This document shows positions 24,352 to 33,388 of a stretch of DNA of 35,892 nucleotides, piece after piece; the first letter of the stretch is position 1; every line of letters starts with the position of its first letter. The notes below the pieces were generated by a model. The model did not search any database. It was given only the letters and a program-made list of their open reading frames with translations, and had not been told where the DNA came from. Where the stretch lies: contig JAUWSL010000004.1 of assembly GCA_030610085.1 (NCBI GenBank), forward strand, positions 1 to 35,892, read 5' to 3'. The position numbers and the translations under genes are program-made. This DNA comes from Candidatus Aegiribacteria sp. (lineage in GTDB: Bacteria > Fermentibacterota > Fermentibacteria > Fermentibacterales > JCC-6).

Positions 24352-26967
24352 TTACTCGGTATCCAGCAGATCTCTTATCCTCTGGCTGAGTACAGCAAGA
24401 CTGAAGGGTTTCTCCAGCAGTTCTTTGTCGCCCATTCCCATATCAACAGGTAGAATATCGTTCTTGGTATAGCCAGTGATATATAGAATACGACCGTTGA
24501 AACCGCCTTCTTCCAACCGGGATGCAAGTTCCACACCGCTGATGCCGGGCAATACAACATCGGCAAGAAGGAAGTGGAATTTTTCACAGATACCCTCAGA
24601 TATCTCCAATACATTTTCCGCTGTTGCGGCAGACATCACTTCATATCCCTCTCGGGAAAGGTACCGCTCGATAACGCTTCTAAGGGCATCATCATCCTCC
24701 ACGAGAAGTATGCTCTCGCCCCTGCAGGCTGCTACGCTCCCGGTAGGCCGCGCCTCGTCGGTTAAATGTTCTCCCTCAACCCTGGGCAGGTATATATTGA
24801 ATGACGTTCCTACTTCGGGTTCGCTGCTTACCTCAATCACCCCGTTGCTCTGCTTGATTATGCCGTACACCATGGCAAGACCTAGACCGCTGCCCTTTTC
24901 ACTAGCCTTGGTGGAATAGAATGGTTCGAAAATACGTGCCTTGGTATCTGCGTTCATTCCACATCCTGTATCGATGATGGAGAGCTGTACCCATTGACCC
25001 GGATGAATATCGGGATTGGTTACCAATGAGTGTTCGTCAATATCAAGATTACTTACCTCGATGGTAAGTTTACCGCCTGATACCATAGCATCCCTTGCGT
25101 TGATCGCAAGATTGACGATAACCTGTTCGATCTGACCTTCATCCGCTAATACACATCCTGCGTCCCGCGCAAAAGATGTAATAAGCTGGATATCCTCGCT
25201 GAGCAGCCTGCTCAACATCCTTTGAAGTCCAGATACGACTATGCTCAGATCCAGAATTCTCGGCTGGAGTATCTGCTGCCTGCTGAATGCCAGAAGCTGC
25301 CGTGTGAGTACGGAGGCGCGGTCAGCTGCTCTGCTTATCTCCTCGGCATCCGGCCGAAGAGGGTTGATCTCCGTAAGATCAGCAAGGATGAACTCGGAAT
25401 GTCCCTTTATCACCGTAAGCAGGTTATTGAAATCGTGTGCGACCCCGCCTGCAAGCCTTCCGACCGCGTCGAGTTTCTGCGACTGCAGAAGCTGAGCCTC
25501 AAGCATCTTTCTGCTGGTAACATCACGCACCAGAGACTGGGTACCCAGTAACACTCCGTCACGTTCAACAACCGCGACGCCAACCTCAAGCCATATTCTG
25601 CCTCCGCCTTTCTTAAGGCCTTCGAACTCGAATCTGTCGGGAACATCTTCACCTGCGAGACGTCGCATATGGTTATCCCGTATACGCTCTCTCCATTCCG
25701 GTGCAACATATTTGAAAGGATCCATGTTCAGAACATCATTCCTGGAGAAACCGAATATCTTCAGGAAACGATCATTGACGTAGATGATATTACCGTTCTG
25801 GTCATCTATCATCACTCCGTCGGAGATATGTCTGACCATCCTGCTGAGGAAATCATCCTTCTCCTTAAGGAGCTTCTCAAGTTCAAGGTTTTTCTCTATA
25901 AGTTCTTCCTTGTGAACGCTGATCTCCACATTGGCTCTCTGAAGTGATTCTGCCTGAGCCTCAATCATTCGTTTCTTATCTGCAAGTTCTATATTTCTGA
26001 GGCGGCGGATCTCCGCTTCCTGCCTGGCCTTCTCGGTCTGGTATTTTGCATCGGTCTGTGCTATGGCCTTGCTTTTCTCCAGCGCTCCAAGCTTCCCCTC
26101 AAGCTCACTCATCCTGCGGTGATATTCAAGAGCCTTCTCGAAATTTCCTTCCTTCTCACAGAACTCGCAGAGGGAACGGCACCCCTGCAGCATGAAGTCC
26201 CACGCTTCGCACTTCCCGGCTATTTCAAGCCCCCTTTTCAGATATTTACGGGCATCATCATAATTACCAAGCTGAACATTACTTTTACCTATATTGATGA
26301 AGTTACCGGCAAGTGCTCTCAATTCTCCCTGCTGCTTACTGAGAACAGCAGCCTTTTTGAAGAAGATGATGGCCTCTTCAAAATTACCGTTCTTGTAGTT
26401 GATGATGCCAGTATTATTAGTAGCGCTCCTTATCGTGTTCTTGTCATCTTCTTCGATCGCCATTGCGAGTGAATCCTTCAGGCACTCCAATGCCTCTTCG
26501 TCTCTGTCGGTACTGAGAAGAACCAGACCAGTTGAGTTGAGGTTGTCGGCAATCTGTTTCCTGCAGCCGAGTTCCTCAAAGATCATCCTGCTTCTGGCGA
26601 GGTATTCAAGGGCATCTTCATGTTCAGCGCTTGAGTGGTACACCAGGCCGATGTTTCCGAGCACATCGGCGATGCCCTCCTTCAAGTCAAGTTCTTCGTA
26701 GATGGAAAGGGCCCTGTGAAGGTTTTCAAGGGCTTCAACATGGGTAAGCTGCCGCAGATTGGCTCGACCGAGAACGTTAAGAGCTTTCGCTTCGTGCAGC
26801 CTTGACTCGGCGGATATTGATAGATCAAGGGCTTCTTCCGCATAGGAACGGGCTTTGGCGGGGGAAGCATTGCAATTCATGACGGACAGCTCGACAAGAA
26901 GCTCGATACGTTCCCGGTCGGTTGCCCGTTCAAGCCTGTTCTCAAGCGCCCTGATCGAATCGGTCAT
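24352..26967 (-). CDS. TPR-PAS hybrid histidine kinase
   Basis: An 871-residue soluble sensor kinase. Residues 1-295 hold about seven TPR units. Residues 300-375 form a coiled coil. Residues 376-490 are a PAS domain (ISDGVMIDDQNGNIIYVNDRF, then RDVTSRKMLEAQL). Residues 495-565 are HisKA with His511 in GGVAHDFNNLL. The ATPase domain has Asn623 in NLAINARDA, DTGCG at 667 and GSGLGLAMVYG. A C-terminal receiver has Asp803 (LLADVVLPG) and Lys853 (EKPF). There is no TM helix or signal peptide, so sensing is cytosolic, perhaps through TPR partners. The internal receiver means a phosphorelay or autoregulation; no output regulator is adjacent. It is convergent with the secreted repeat gene, 22 bases apart. 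An AGGGAGA ribosome site lies before ATG. Confidence 0.93.
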   Translation of the reverse strand: MTDSIRALENRLERATDRERIELLVELSVMNCNASPAKARSYAEEALDLSISAESRLHEAKALNVLGRANLRQLTHVEALENLHRALSIYEELDLKEGIADVLGNIGLVYHSSAEHEDALEYLARSRMIFEELGCRKQIADNLNSTGLVLLSTDRDEEALECLKDSLAMAIEEDDKNTIRSATNNTGIINYKNGNFEEAIIFFKKAAVLSKQQGELRALAGNFINIGKSNVQLGNYDDARKYLKRGLEIAGKCEAWDFMLQGCRSLCEFCEKEGNFEKALEYHRRMSELEGKLGALEKSKAIAQTDAKYQTEKARQEAEIRRLRNIELADKKRMIEAQAESLQRANVEISVHKEELIEKNLELEKLLKEKDDFLSRMVRHISDGVMIDDQNGNIIYVNDRFLKIFGFSRNDVLNMDPFKYVAPEWRERIRDNHMRRLAGEDVPDRFEFEGLKKGGGRIWLEVGVAVVERDGVLLGTQSLVRDVTSRKMLEAQLLQSQKLDAVGRLAGGVAHDFNNLLTVIKGHSEFILADLTEINPLRPDAEEISRAADRASVLTRQLLAFSRQQILQPRILDLSIVVSGLQRMLSRLLSEDIQLITSFARDAGCVLADEGQIEQVIVNLAINARDAMVSGGKLTIEVSNLDIDEHSLVTNPDIHPGQWVQLSIIDTGCGMNADTKARIFEPFYSTKASEKGSGLGLAMVYGIIKQSNGVIEVSSEPEVGTSFNIYLPRVEGEHLTDEARPTGSVAACRGESILLVEDDDALRSVIERYLSREGYEVMSAATAENVLEISEGICEKFHFLLADVVLPGISGVELASRLEEGGFNGRILYITGYTKNDILPVDMGMGDKELLEKPFSLAVLSQRIRDLLDTE

Positions 26968-27141
26968 AGGACCCGTTTCTCCCTTTGATTAATATCCACT
27001 GAGTGATAATAGAGACTCGATATAAGTTCGTCAAAGTAATGGATGATCCGGGAGCAGGCAACACGGAGATTGACAGAATCCGATCAGCATCGGTATCGTC
27101 ATGCTGGAGTGAAGCGGAGAACGGGCATAAAACCAGACTGG

Positions 27142-27600
27142 ATGAATATTATGAAACCTGTAGACGAAAAGATGATAAGTGAATACCTGGATAAATGGAA
27201 ACCCCTGCTGAGCCTGTGCAACTGGGATATTCGTCCTGTCGTTGTGGAGAAGGATTGGCGTAAATCCGGTGATGTCAAAATCGATGAGAGCAACAGAATG
27301 GCTGCTGTGATGATAAGGTCAGACCTGGACCCTGCTTTTCTGGAACAGGTTGTGGTGCATGAACTCCTTCACATCAAGCTCTGGGGTCTTGATCAGATGA
27401 TCGAGGAGTCCCTTAATGCCCTGTTCGGAAAAGAAGACAGCGAGGGAAAACGCATATTCGGCCAGGGACAGTTCATGAATGAACTTGAGACAACCGTCCA
27501 GGATCTTACCAGAGCACTTCTTGATGCTTCCGGGTTTGAAGGAGACTATCTCTTCAACAGGGTACAGAAGCAGATAGACAGGGAGATCGGGATTAAATGA
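27142..27600 (+). CDS. small HExxH zinc metallopeptidase-like protein
   Basis: The ATG at 27142 gives 152 residues; another ATG follows at 27151. The frame is open back to 27043, but the extra 33 residues are Arg-rich and unlike the rest, so I leave them out. None of the starts has a good ribosome site. The feature seen is VVVHELLHIKLWGL, an HExxH zinc motif (His73, Glu74, His77 from this start), followed by a helix with ESLNALF and NELETTVQDL that could give the third ligand. Small proteins of this type (ImmA or SprT-like) are intracellular proteases, but I cannot place it in a named family. It is convergent with the Cys-rich gene, 23 bases away. No signal peptide is seen. Confidence 0.7.
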   Translation: MNIMKPVDEKMISEYLDKWKPLLSLCNWDIRPVVVEKDWRKSGDVKIDESNRMAAVMIRSDLDPAFLEQVVVHELLHIKLWGLDQMIEESLNALFGKEDSEGKRIFGQGQFMNELETTVQDLTRALLDASGFEGDYLFNRVQKQIDREIGIK

Positions 27601-27623
27601 GGCTGGTTCTGTAGAAGCCGCTC

Positions 27624-28106
27624 TTAACGCGACTCCGAAAGCATTCGTATTGCCTCTCCAGACCTGATAACCGCCGAGTTCGGACAGGATAGAACGTTAC
27701 AGAAGGCGATTGCCTGGTGCGGATCCCTTTTCGGGTACAGGTAGCACATCACAGTCACCGCGTCAGAGTTGCATGGGCAGCTTGCCAGAATATCCAGTTC
27801 AGTTCCGCAATGGGGACACGAAAGATCAAGAGTTTCATCCGGGTCTACATCTCCTTCAACTACTTTGTAAGAAGTGTCTCCGAATACCGCTGAAAGGGAT
27901 ACAAGCCCGCTTCCGCTTTTTCTACCATGGTATTTGACAGTGATCCCCGGGAAACCTGATACTTCATGATCAATGGAGATAAGGTTGTGTCCCGCAGGGC
28001 AGTATACCGCATTGACCACAACATCCGCTTTGAGAGACTTCTTATCATCATGTCTTACTTCGGGGATGTTCAGTCTGCCTTTATCATTGAACATGTTGCC
28101 TGGCAT
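27624..28106 (-). CDS. Cys-rich zinc-ribbon-like protein, unknown function
   Basis: A 160-residue protein I do not recognise. It opens with a short polar stretch and then has CPAGHNLISID (Cys36), CPHCGTELDILASCPC, and CNVLSCPN, so Cys and His are spaced as in two or more zinc-binding knuckles. Between them a Gly/Ser-rich beta region (FPGITVKYHGRKSGSGLVSLSAVFGD) suggests a small beta fold. There is no signal peptide or membrane segment, so it is probably cytosolic. GAAGGAG lies seven bases before ATG, which makes this start good. It is divergent from the S9 peptidase gene across 107 bases and convergent with the HExxH gene. A role in metal binding or nucleic-acid contact is only a guess. Confidence 0.65.
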   Translation of the reverse strand: MPGNMFNDKGRLNIPEVRHDDKKSLKADVVVNAVYCPAGHNLISIDHEVSGFPGITVKYHGRKSGSGLVSLSAVFGDTSYKVVEGDVDPDETLDLSCPHCGTELDILASCPCNSDAVTVMCYLYPKRDPHQAIAFCNVLSCPNSAVIRSGEAIRMLSESR

Positions 28107-28213
28107 GTAGATACTCCTTCATTATCATTAGAATTATGGATTTGGCGATTCTTCATATATGATAGGTATAAAGTTGAGGAAGGAAAAGTACCCATATTTC
28201 TGAAAGGAAGTAT

Positions 28214-30247
28214 ATGTTGGAATACAAATTACAATACAGTGTAATGACGCTTCTTGCGGGTCTTATTCTGATGGTTGGCTGCGGGGGGGATGGATCCCCG
28301 TCGGTACCAGAAGATTCTATGGATCCCGATGTGGTGATCGAACATGTTGAATCAGAAGGTGCAGATGAACTTATTCCCCGCGCCGTTCTGTTCGGCAACC
28401 CTGAAAGAATGCGCCCCAAGCTGTCTCCTGAGGGTGAACAGATCGCTTACATCGCCCCGGTCGACAGCGTTCTCAATCTCTGGATCATGAAAGCCGATGG
28501 ATCCGAAGCCAGACAGATTACCTACGATACAAACCGTGGTGTAACCGAATATTTCTGGGCGGAGAACGGTGAAGATATTCTTTACATGCAGGATAAGGCC
28601 GGCGAAGAGAATACACATGTATACAGGCTGAATGTTGAGACCGAGGAAGTAACCGACCTTACTCCATTTGAGGAGGTCAAGGCTTACGTAAGCGCTACTG
28701 ATCGCGATCAGCCCAATACGGTCATCATCGAAATGAACAGGAACAATCCGATGTTCTTCGATATCTATTCGTGCGATCTGCAGACCGGAGAGCTTACTCT
28801 GCTGCAGGAGAATCCTGGAATGACCGAAGATGGCAGCATGGTGATCGGTTATATGACAGACGAAGATCTGAATATTCGAATGATGGGCACCATCGATCCG
28901 GATGACGGTACAATTATCATTTATCTGAAGGATGCAGATGCAGAAGAGTGGGAGGAATTCGTAACTTACTCCGCCCTGGATGCAGTTTCTCCGATGCGTT
29001 TCAGCAAGGATGGCACGGGGCTTTATTACCAGTCCAACCTTGAGTCCAATACAACCAGGCTTCTCTATCAGGATCTGGATACCGGAGAAGTGACGGAAAT
29101 AGCCCACAACATGCTTGCTGATATAGGGGGTGTTTCCTTTGATCCTTTCACCGGTGAACCCAGATCGGTCAGTTTTCATTATCTGAGGAGAAACGTAAAG
29201 GTTCTTGACCCTTCTATCCAGGAGGATTACGATTTCCTCGCTGAATTTCATCCCGGAGACTTCGGGATCACCTCCAGGGATAACGCTGACAGTACATGGA
29301 TTGTAGCGTATTTCACTCCCCAGAGCCCTGCCATCTATTACCTGTACGATCGTACCACATCTTCCATGACATACCTGTTCAACGCTATCCCGGCCCTTGA
29401 TGATTACCAGCTGGCTGAGATACAGCCTCTTATCATTCCCGCGCGTGACGGACACGAACTTCCAAGTTACCTGACATTACCGCCCGGTGCCGATGAAGAA
29501 GCTCTTCCCGTTGTTCTTTACGTGCACGGCGGCCCCTGGGCCAGGGATTACTACGGTTACGAACCATTCGCCCAGATGCTCGCCAACCGGGGATTTGCCG
29601 TTCTGCAGGTGAATTTCAGAGCTTCATCCGGATTCGGCAAGGAACATCTTAACGCAGGCAACAGGGAGTGGGGAGCCCTGATGCAGGATGACCTTACGGA
29701 TGCCGTGAACTGGGCTGTCGATCAGGGAATAGCGGATCCTGACAGGGTTGTCATAATGGGAGGTTCCTACGGAGGTTATGCGACGCTTGCAGGAGTGACA
29801 TTCACCCCGGACCTCTACTGCGCGGGAGTGGATTTCTTCGGACCTTCAAATCTCATTACCTTCAGAGAAACGGTTCCTCCATACTGGAAGCCTCTGGACG
29901 CCCTGATGGATATCAGGATCGGTGACATGGACGAGGATTCACTTATGCTTGAGGAGCGCTCACCGCTGAATTACGTTGAGAATATCACTGTTCCGATGCT
30001 GATCGTTCAGGGTGCCAACGATCCCAGGATCGTACAGGCCGAATCCGATCGGATGGTTGCAGCTCTGAGAGACAACGGGAACGAAGTTTACTATGTAGTG
30101 TACGAAAACGAGGGACATGGTTTTGCGATCGAGGCCAACAGGCTCGAATTCGCAGGCAGGATCGAGGAATTCCTCTTCAACCATGTACCCGGAGTTGAAT
30201 GCCAGATGTTCGAGGAGATACCTAACTCCACTGCACAGGTCAGATAG
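28214..30247 (+). CDS. S9 family serine peptidase lipoprotein (prolyl oligopeptidase type)
   Basis: A 677-residue protein. The start at 28214 follows AAAGGAAG. A lipoprotein signal ends at Cys23 (LMVGC). Residues 55-410 form the beta-propeller (PEGEQIAYIAPVDSVLNLWIM-type repeats) and the rest is the alpha/beta-hydrolase domain. The catalytic triad is visible: Ser518 in GGSYGGY, Asp603 in GANDPR and His635 in EGHGF. The HGGPWARD oxyanion region precedes it. The family cleaves oligopeptides or removes acylated or dipeptide ends; this layout resembles acylaminoacyl/dipeptidyl S9 enzymes. Lipid anchoring places it in the periplasm or at the outer membrane, in line with peptide scavenging. It is convergent with the sulfatase-fold gene, with a strong hairpin between them. 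Confidence 0.94.
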   Translation: MLEYKLQYSVMTLLAGLILMVGCGGDGSPSVPEDSMDPDVVIEHVESEGADELIPRAVLFGNPERMRPKLSPEGEQIAYIAPVDSVLNLWIMKADGSEARQITYDTNRGVTEYFWAENGEDILYMQDKAGEENTHVYRLNVETEEVTDLTPFEEVKAYVSATDRDQPNTVIIEMNRNNPMFFDIYSCDLQTGELTLLQENPGMTEDGSMVIGYMTDEDLNIRMMGTIDPDDGTIIIYLKDADAEEWEEFVTYSALDAVSPMRFSKDGTGLYYQSNLESNTTRLLYQDLDTGEVTEIAHNMLADIGGVSFDPFTGEPRSVSFHYLRRNVKVLDPSIQEDYDFLAEFHPGDFGITSRDNADSTWIVAYFTPQSPAIYYLYDRTTSSMTYLFNAIPALDDYQLAEIQPLIIPARDGHELPSYLTLPPGADEEALPVVLYVHGGPWARDYYGYEPFAQMLANRGFAVLQVNFRASSGFGKEHLNAGNREWGALMQDDLTDAVNWAVDQGIADPDRVVIMGGSYGGYATLAGVTFTPDLYCAGVDFFGPSNLITFRETVPPYWKPLDALMDIRIGDMDEDSLMLEERSPLNYVENITVPMLIVQGANDPRIVQAESDRMVAALRDNGNEVYYVVYENEGHGFAIEANRLEFAGRIEEFLFNHVPGVECQMFEEIPNSTAQVR

Positions 30248-30250
30248 AAT

Positions 30251-30281
30251 AAAAACAGCCGGGGGCAGGAATGCCCCCGGC
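30251..30281 (-). terminator. rho-independent terminator of the proS-sulfatase transcript
   Basis: A perfect 10-base stem (GCCGGGGGCA / TGCCCCCGGC) with a four-base loop lies between convergent genes. On the minus strand it is followed after two bases by TTTTTATT, so it ends the leftward transcript; the plus side has no T run but the stem may still slow rightward transcription. Confidence 0.85.
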
Positions 30282-30301
30282 TTCCCCTCAAGCATATTGC
30301 C

Positions 30302-31600
30302 TCAGTTGATATATCCGAGATCTCTGAGTCTTCGCAGCTGTATGCTGTTGAGTTCGTTCTTCGTGGGTTCCCACAGACAGGGCCATGCCCAGTAGTCCAG
30401 TAACAGGTTCAGCAGAAGACTGTCAGCATCCAGGATACTCATCTCCGCAGGATCGTTATCCAGATCGAACATTTCTGAATTATCGTCCACAGGGCTCCAG
30501 ATGACCTTCCTGCGTTCCGACACTACAGATGCATGAGCGCTGTCGGAAAAAACACCGCTGGAGTAAACCGGTCTATCGACCGGGATCTCTCCGAACAGGT
30601 CCAGCCCCTCAACTCCATCTGGAACGGCAACACCGGCAAAAGTGAGTATCGTGGGAAGAATATCCATCTGTCCCGCAATACCGGAGTCTGCAGTTCCCTC
30701 ATGTATACCCGGACCTGTCATTATCAGCGGGACATGAAGCGCATGCTGGTAAAGGTTGTTGCCGTGCCCCCAGTCACCGTGCTGAAGGAATTCCTCCCCA
30801 TGGTCAGCCGTAAGAATGATTAAAAGGTTATCGGTTAAATTTCTCTCTCTCAGCCCCGCGAAAAGCCTGCCAAGCTGAGAATCGATCCATTTGATCTCGC
30901 CATCGTAAAGGTTTAACAGGTGAGGAGCCTGCAGAGGGTACCATTCACCCAGAGCGTTCTGCTTCCATTCCGTTATACCTGAAGTTCCTCCTGGTTCGAA
31001 GCAGGTATCGAAGCCTTCGGGGGGGTCGTATGGGAGGTGAGGGTCGAACAGGTGGAAGAAGACGAAGAAGGGTTCATCATAGTTTTCCCCGTCCAGCCAG
31101 GCAAACAGAGAATCCACAGTTGCACGGGCTCTTCCATGCCCTTCGTCATCGATGCGGAAATGCTCAAAATCCTTGGACATCCCGTAGGCTTCACCGAGAT
31201 AGTTAATGTTCACAAAAGCAGCTGTTCTGTATCCATCCTCCAGAAGGATCGTTGCAAGAGTCGGAAGCCGGGGATCGAGTCCGTAGGACGCATCATCGTA
31301 ATGCCTGCATCCGTGGGTTTTCACTGTAAGTCCCGTCAGGATCGAGGCCATGGCCGGCAGGGTCCAGGGCGCCTGAGCCTGCATGTTCAGCCATATTCTT
31401 CCACTGGCGGCAAGGCTGTCCATCGAAGGTGATGTATCCCTGTGATAACCGTAGCAGCTCATATGATCTGCTGCCAGCGTATCAATAACTATAAGCAGAA
31501 TATCGGGACGATTGTCTTTACCGCATCCTGAAGACAGAAGCAGGATTGTAAGACAGACTGCAATTACATTGAAGACTCTACAGTGTTGCATCGATTCCAT
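30302..31600 (-). CDS. sulfatase-fold (alkaline phosphatase superfamily) lipoprotein
   Basis: A 432-residue protein with a lipobox (LLSSGC, Cys26). Superfamily metal motifs are present: LLIVIDTLAADHMSCYGY (Asp40), ILTADHGEEF and GDWGHGNNLYQHALHVPLI. The nucleophile block reads PWTLPAMASILTG, with Thr80 at the site where true sulfatases have Cys or Ser in CxPxR for formylglycine. Thr is the nucleophile in LtaS and phosphoethanolamine transferases, so phosphotransfer or phosphodiester chemistry is as likely as sulfate hydrolysis. Unlike LtaS it has no TM bundle. GGAAAG precedes ATG, and the gene starts 21 bases after the proS stop, so it shares the proS transcript. The substrate is unknown. Confidence 0.85.
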   Translation of the reverse strand: MESMQHCRVFNVIAVCLTILLLSSGCGKDNRPDILLIVIDTLAADHMSCYGYHRDTSPSMDSLAASGRIWLNMQAQAPWTLPAMASILTGLTVKTHGCRHYDDASYGLDPRLPTLATILLEDGYRTAAFVNINYLGEAYGMSKDFEHFRIDDEGHGRARATVDSLFAWLDGENYDEPFFVFFHLFDPHLPYDPPEGFDTCFEPGGTSGITEWKQNALGEWYPLQAPHLLNLYDGEIKWIDSQLGRLFAGLRERNLTDNLLIILTADHGEEFLQHGDWGHGNNLYQHALHVPLIMTGPGIHEGTADSGIAGQMDILPTILTFAGVAVPDGVEGLDLFGEIPVDRPVYSSGVFSDSAHASVVSERRKVIWSPVDDNSEMFDLDNDPAEMSILDADSLLLNLLLDYWAWPCLWEPTKNELNSIQLRRLRDLGYIN

Positions 31601-31621
31601 TCACTTTCCGATTCAGAAGGA

Positions 31622-33064
31622 TCAGTACGCTCTGGCGAGAACAACTCTTGTACTCGTTTCTCTGCCCGTCATTATGCACTTTCCGGAACCCTCCTGCTGC
31701 TCGAGCGGGATACACCTTACGGTGGCTTTTGTTTCCTTCTGAAGCCTGACTTCATCTTCGGCGACCCCATCCCACCATACATTGTAGAAACCCGGATCAC
31801 TAACTATGGCTTCGCGGAAATCGCCAAGATCTTCAACGGAATAGGTTCTTGAATCCCGCTTACGGATCGCTTCGTCAAGCATCTCATTCTGTATTTTTTC
31901 AAGGATCTCTGGAATGTTCTCAACAAGGGAATCAAGGGAAATAGTGAATTTGTCTTCTCTGCCCGGCCTGTTCCTCGCGCTGGCCGTCACATGCCCTTCT
32001 TTCAGATCACGCGGTCCGATCTCAAGTCTAAGGGGTACTCCACGGACTTCCCAGTAATTGAATTTGAAACCCGGGCTCATGCCTTCGCGGTTATCCACTT
32101 CAACTCGAATACCCATTTTTTTCAGGCCCTCATTGATGCTGTCAACGACCATCAATACCTCAGTTCTGGCTGAGTCATCCCTGGCTATAGGTACAATAAC
32201 GACCTGTACCGGTGCGAGTTTCGGCGGCAGACGCAACCCGTTCTCATCGCCATGAGCCATTATCACAGCGCCGACCAATCTCGTGGATACACCCCAGCTG
32301 GTCTGATGTACGAACTGCTGTTCATTGTTGCTGTCTAGGTACATGGTATCGAACACCCTGGCGAAATTGGTTCCAAGGTAGTGGCTTGTTCCGCTTTGCA
32401 GCGCCCAGCCGTTACCCATCATAGCTTCGATCGTGTAGCTGTCCACCGCGCCGGCGAACTTCTCCTGCTCCGTTTTCCTTCCGGGTATTACGGGAATTGC
32501 GGCCACATTCTCCGCGAAATCCGCATAAACCTTCAGCATCCTGAGGGTTTCCTCTCTGGCCTCCTCCTCATTCGCGTGGGCAGTGTGACCCTCCTGCCAG
32601 AGAAATTCAGTGGTCCTTAGAAAAGCCCTTGGACGCATTTCCCATCGAACTACATTCGCCCACTGATTAAGCAGCATCGGCAGATCTCTGTAGGAGTTTA
32701 TCCACTTTGAGAACATATGGTTGATAATGGTCTCCGAAGTCGGTCTTACAACAAGGGGCTCTTCAAGCTTCTTGCCTCCTCCGTGGGTGACAATGGCAAG
32801 TTCCGGAGCAAATCCTTCAACATGCTTTGCTTCTTTCTTAATGAAGCTCTCCGGTATGAACAGAGGGAAATATGCGTTCTTATGCCCGGTTTCCTTGAAG
32901 CTCGCGTCAAGGCTTGCCTTGATATTCTCCCAGATCGAGTATCCGTAGGGCCGGATTATCATGCACCCTCGCACGGGAGCAGAGTCGGCAAGCTCGGCTT
33001 CACGGATAACATCCTGGTACCATCTTGCAAAATCCTTTTCCGGATTCGTAATATTCTTAGCCAT
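31622..33064 (-). CDS. proS: prolyl-tRNA synthetase, archaeal/eukaryotic-like type
   Basis: A 480-residue class II aminoacyl-tRNA synthetase that charges tRNA-Pro in the cytoplasm. Motif 2 is RTTEFLWQEGHTAHA; motif 3 is GVSTRLVGAVIMAHGDENGLRLPP. The anticodon domain follows (APVQVVIVPIARDD). The C-terminal domain has VRCIPLEQQEGSGKCIMTGRE and ends in ARAY, the terminal Tyr that reaches the active site in this type. The long editing insertion of the E. coli type is absent, in line with the 480-residue length. The start MAKNITNPEKDFARWYQDV is typical. An AGGAAG lies 11 bases upstream. It is the first gene of a transcript with the sulfatase-fold lipoprotein. Confidence 0.97.
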   Translation of the reverse strand: MAKNITNPEKDFARWYQDVIREAELADSAPVRGCMIIRPYGYSIWENIKASLDASFKETGHKNAYFPLFIPESFIKKEAKHVEGFAPELAIVTHGGGKKLEEPLVVRPTSETIINHMFSKWINSYRDLPMLLNQWANVVRWEMRPRAFLRTTEFLWQEGHTAHANEEEAREETLRMLKVYADFAENVAAIPVIPGRKTEQEKFAGAVDSYTIEAMMGNGWALQSGTSHYLGTNFARVFDTMYLDSNNEQQFVHQTSWGVSTRLVGAVIMAHGDENGLRLPPKLAPVQVVIVPIARDDSARTEVLMVVDSINEGLKKMGIRVEVDNREGMSPGFKFNYWEVRGVPLRLEIGPRDLKEGHVTASARNRPGREDKFTISLDSLVENIPEILEKIQNEMLDEAIRKRDSRTYSVEDLGDFREAIVSDPGFYNVWWDGVAEDEVRLQKETKATVRCIPLEQQEGSGKCIMTGRETSTRVVLARAY

Positions 33065-33388
33065 TTCTCAGCACTTCCTGTCAGGGTGATTGTTAAGATT
33101 TCCCATGGCGAAAACTAATTCAGATTTGTATATACTCCAAGGGCAAGTTTGACACCGATGGCGCGGGATATTAACTTTTTGGTTCAGGGGGCCAGTTGCT
33201 GAGAGTGCCAAATGGAAGCAATGAAGGCTGCGCCCTGATGTCTTGCTGATGCGTGATCTGTTTAACCAGGTAGACTGAAGCAGCAACAGGCCGTAGTAAG
33301 ACCTTTAACCCTGTTTAGTAGACATTCTTCAGGGATGTGGCCCCCGCTTTATTATCTATTGAAACTGCATTGTACGGAAGGTATTAAA
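33065..33388. other. divergent intergenic region upstream of proS
   Basis: This stretch of 324 bases has no supported gene. It holds a candidate proS promoter on the minus strand and, overlapping it, a TTGACA on the plus strand (33149-33154) that lacks a matching -10 box. The rest shows no RNA gene, hairpin or repeat that I can support. Confidence 0.45.
33127..33155 (-). promoter_or_regulatory. candidate promoter of proS
   Basis: On the minus strand GTGTCA (33155-33150) and TATACA (33132-33127) are separated by 17 bases, four of six matches in each box. The start of transcription would be about 55 bases before the proS ATG. Confidence 0.38.

Noticed and set aside
28352-29455. A 367-codon open frame on the minus strand
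   Set aside because: It lies fully inside the S9 peptidase gene, which has strong motifs and a lipoprotein signal; the antisense protein has no recognisable features.
33149-33180. Plus-strand promoter starting with TTGACA
   Set aside because: The -35 box is perfect, but no hexamer at 15-19 bases resembles a -10 box by more than three positions.
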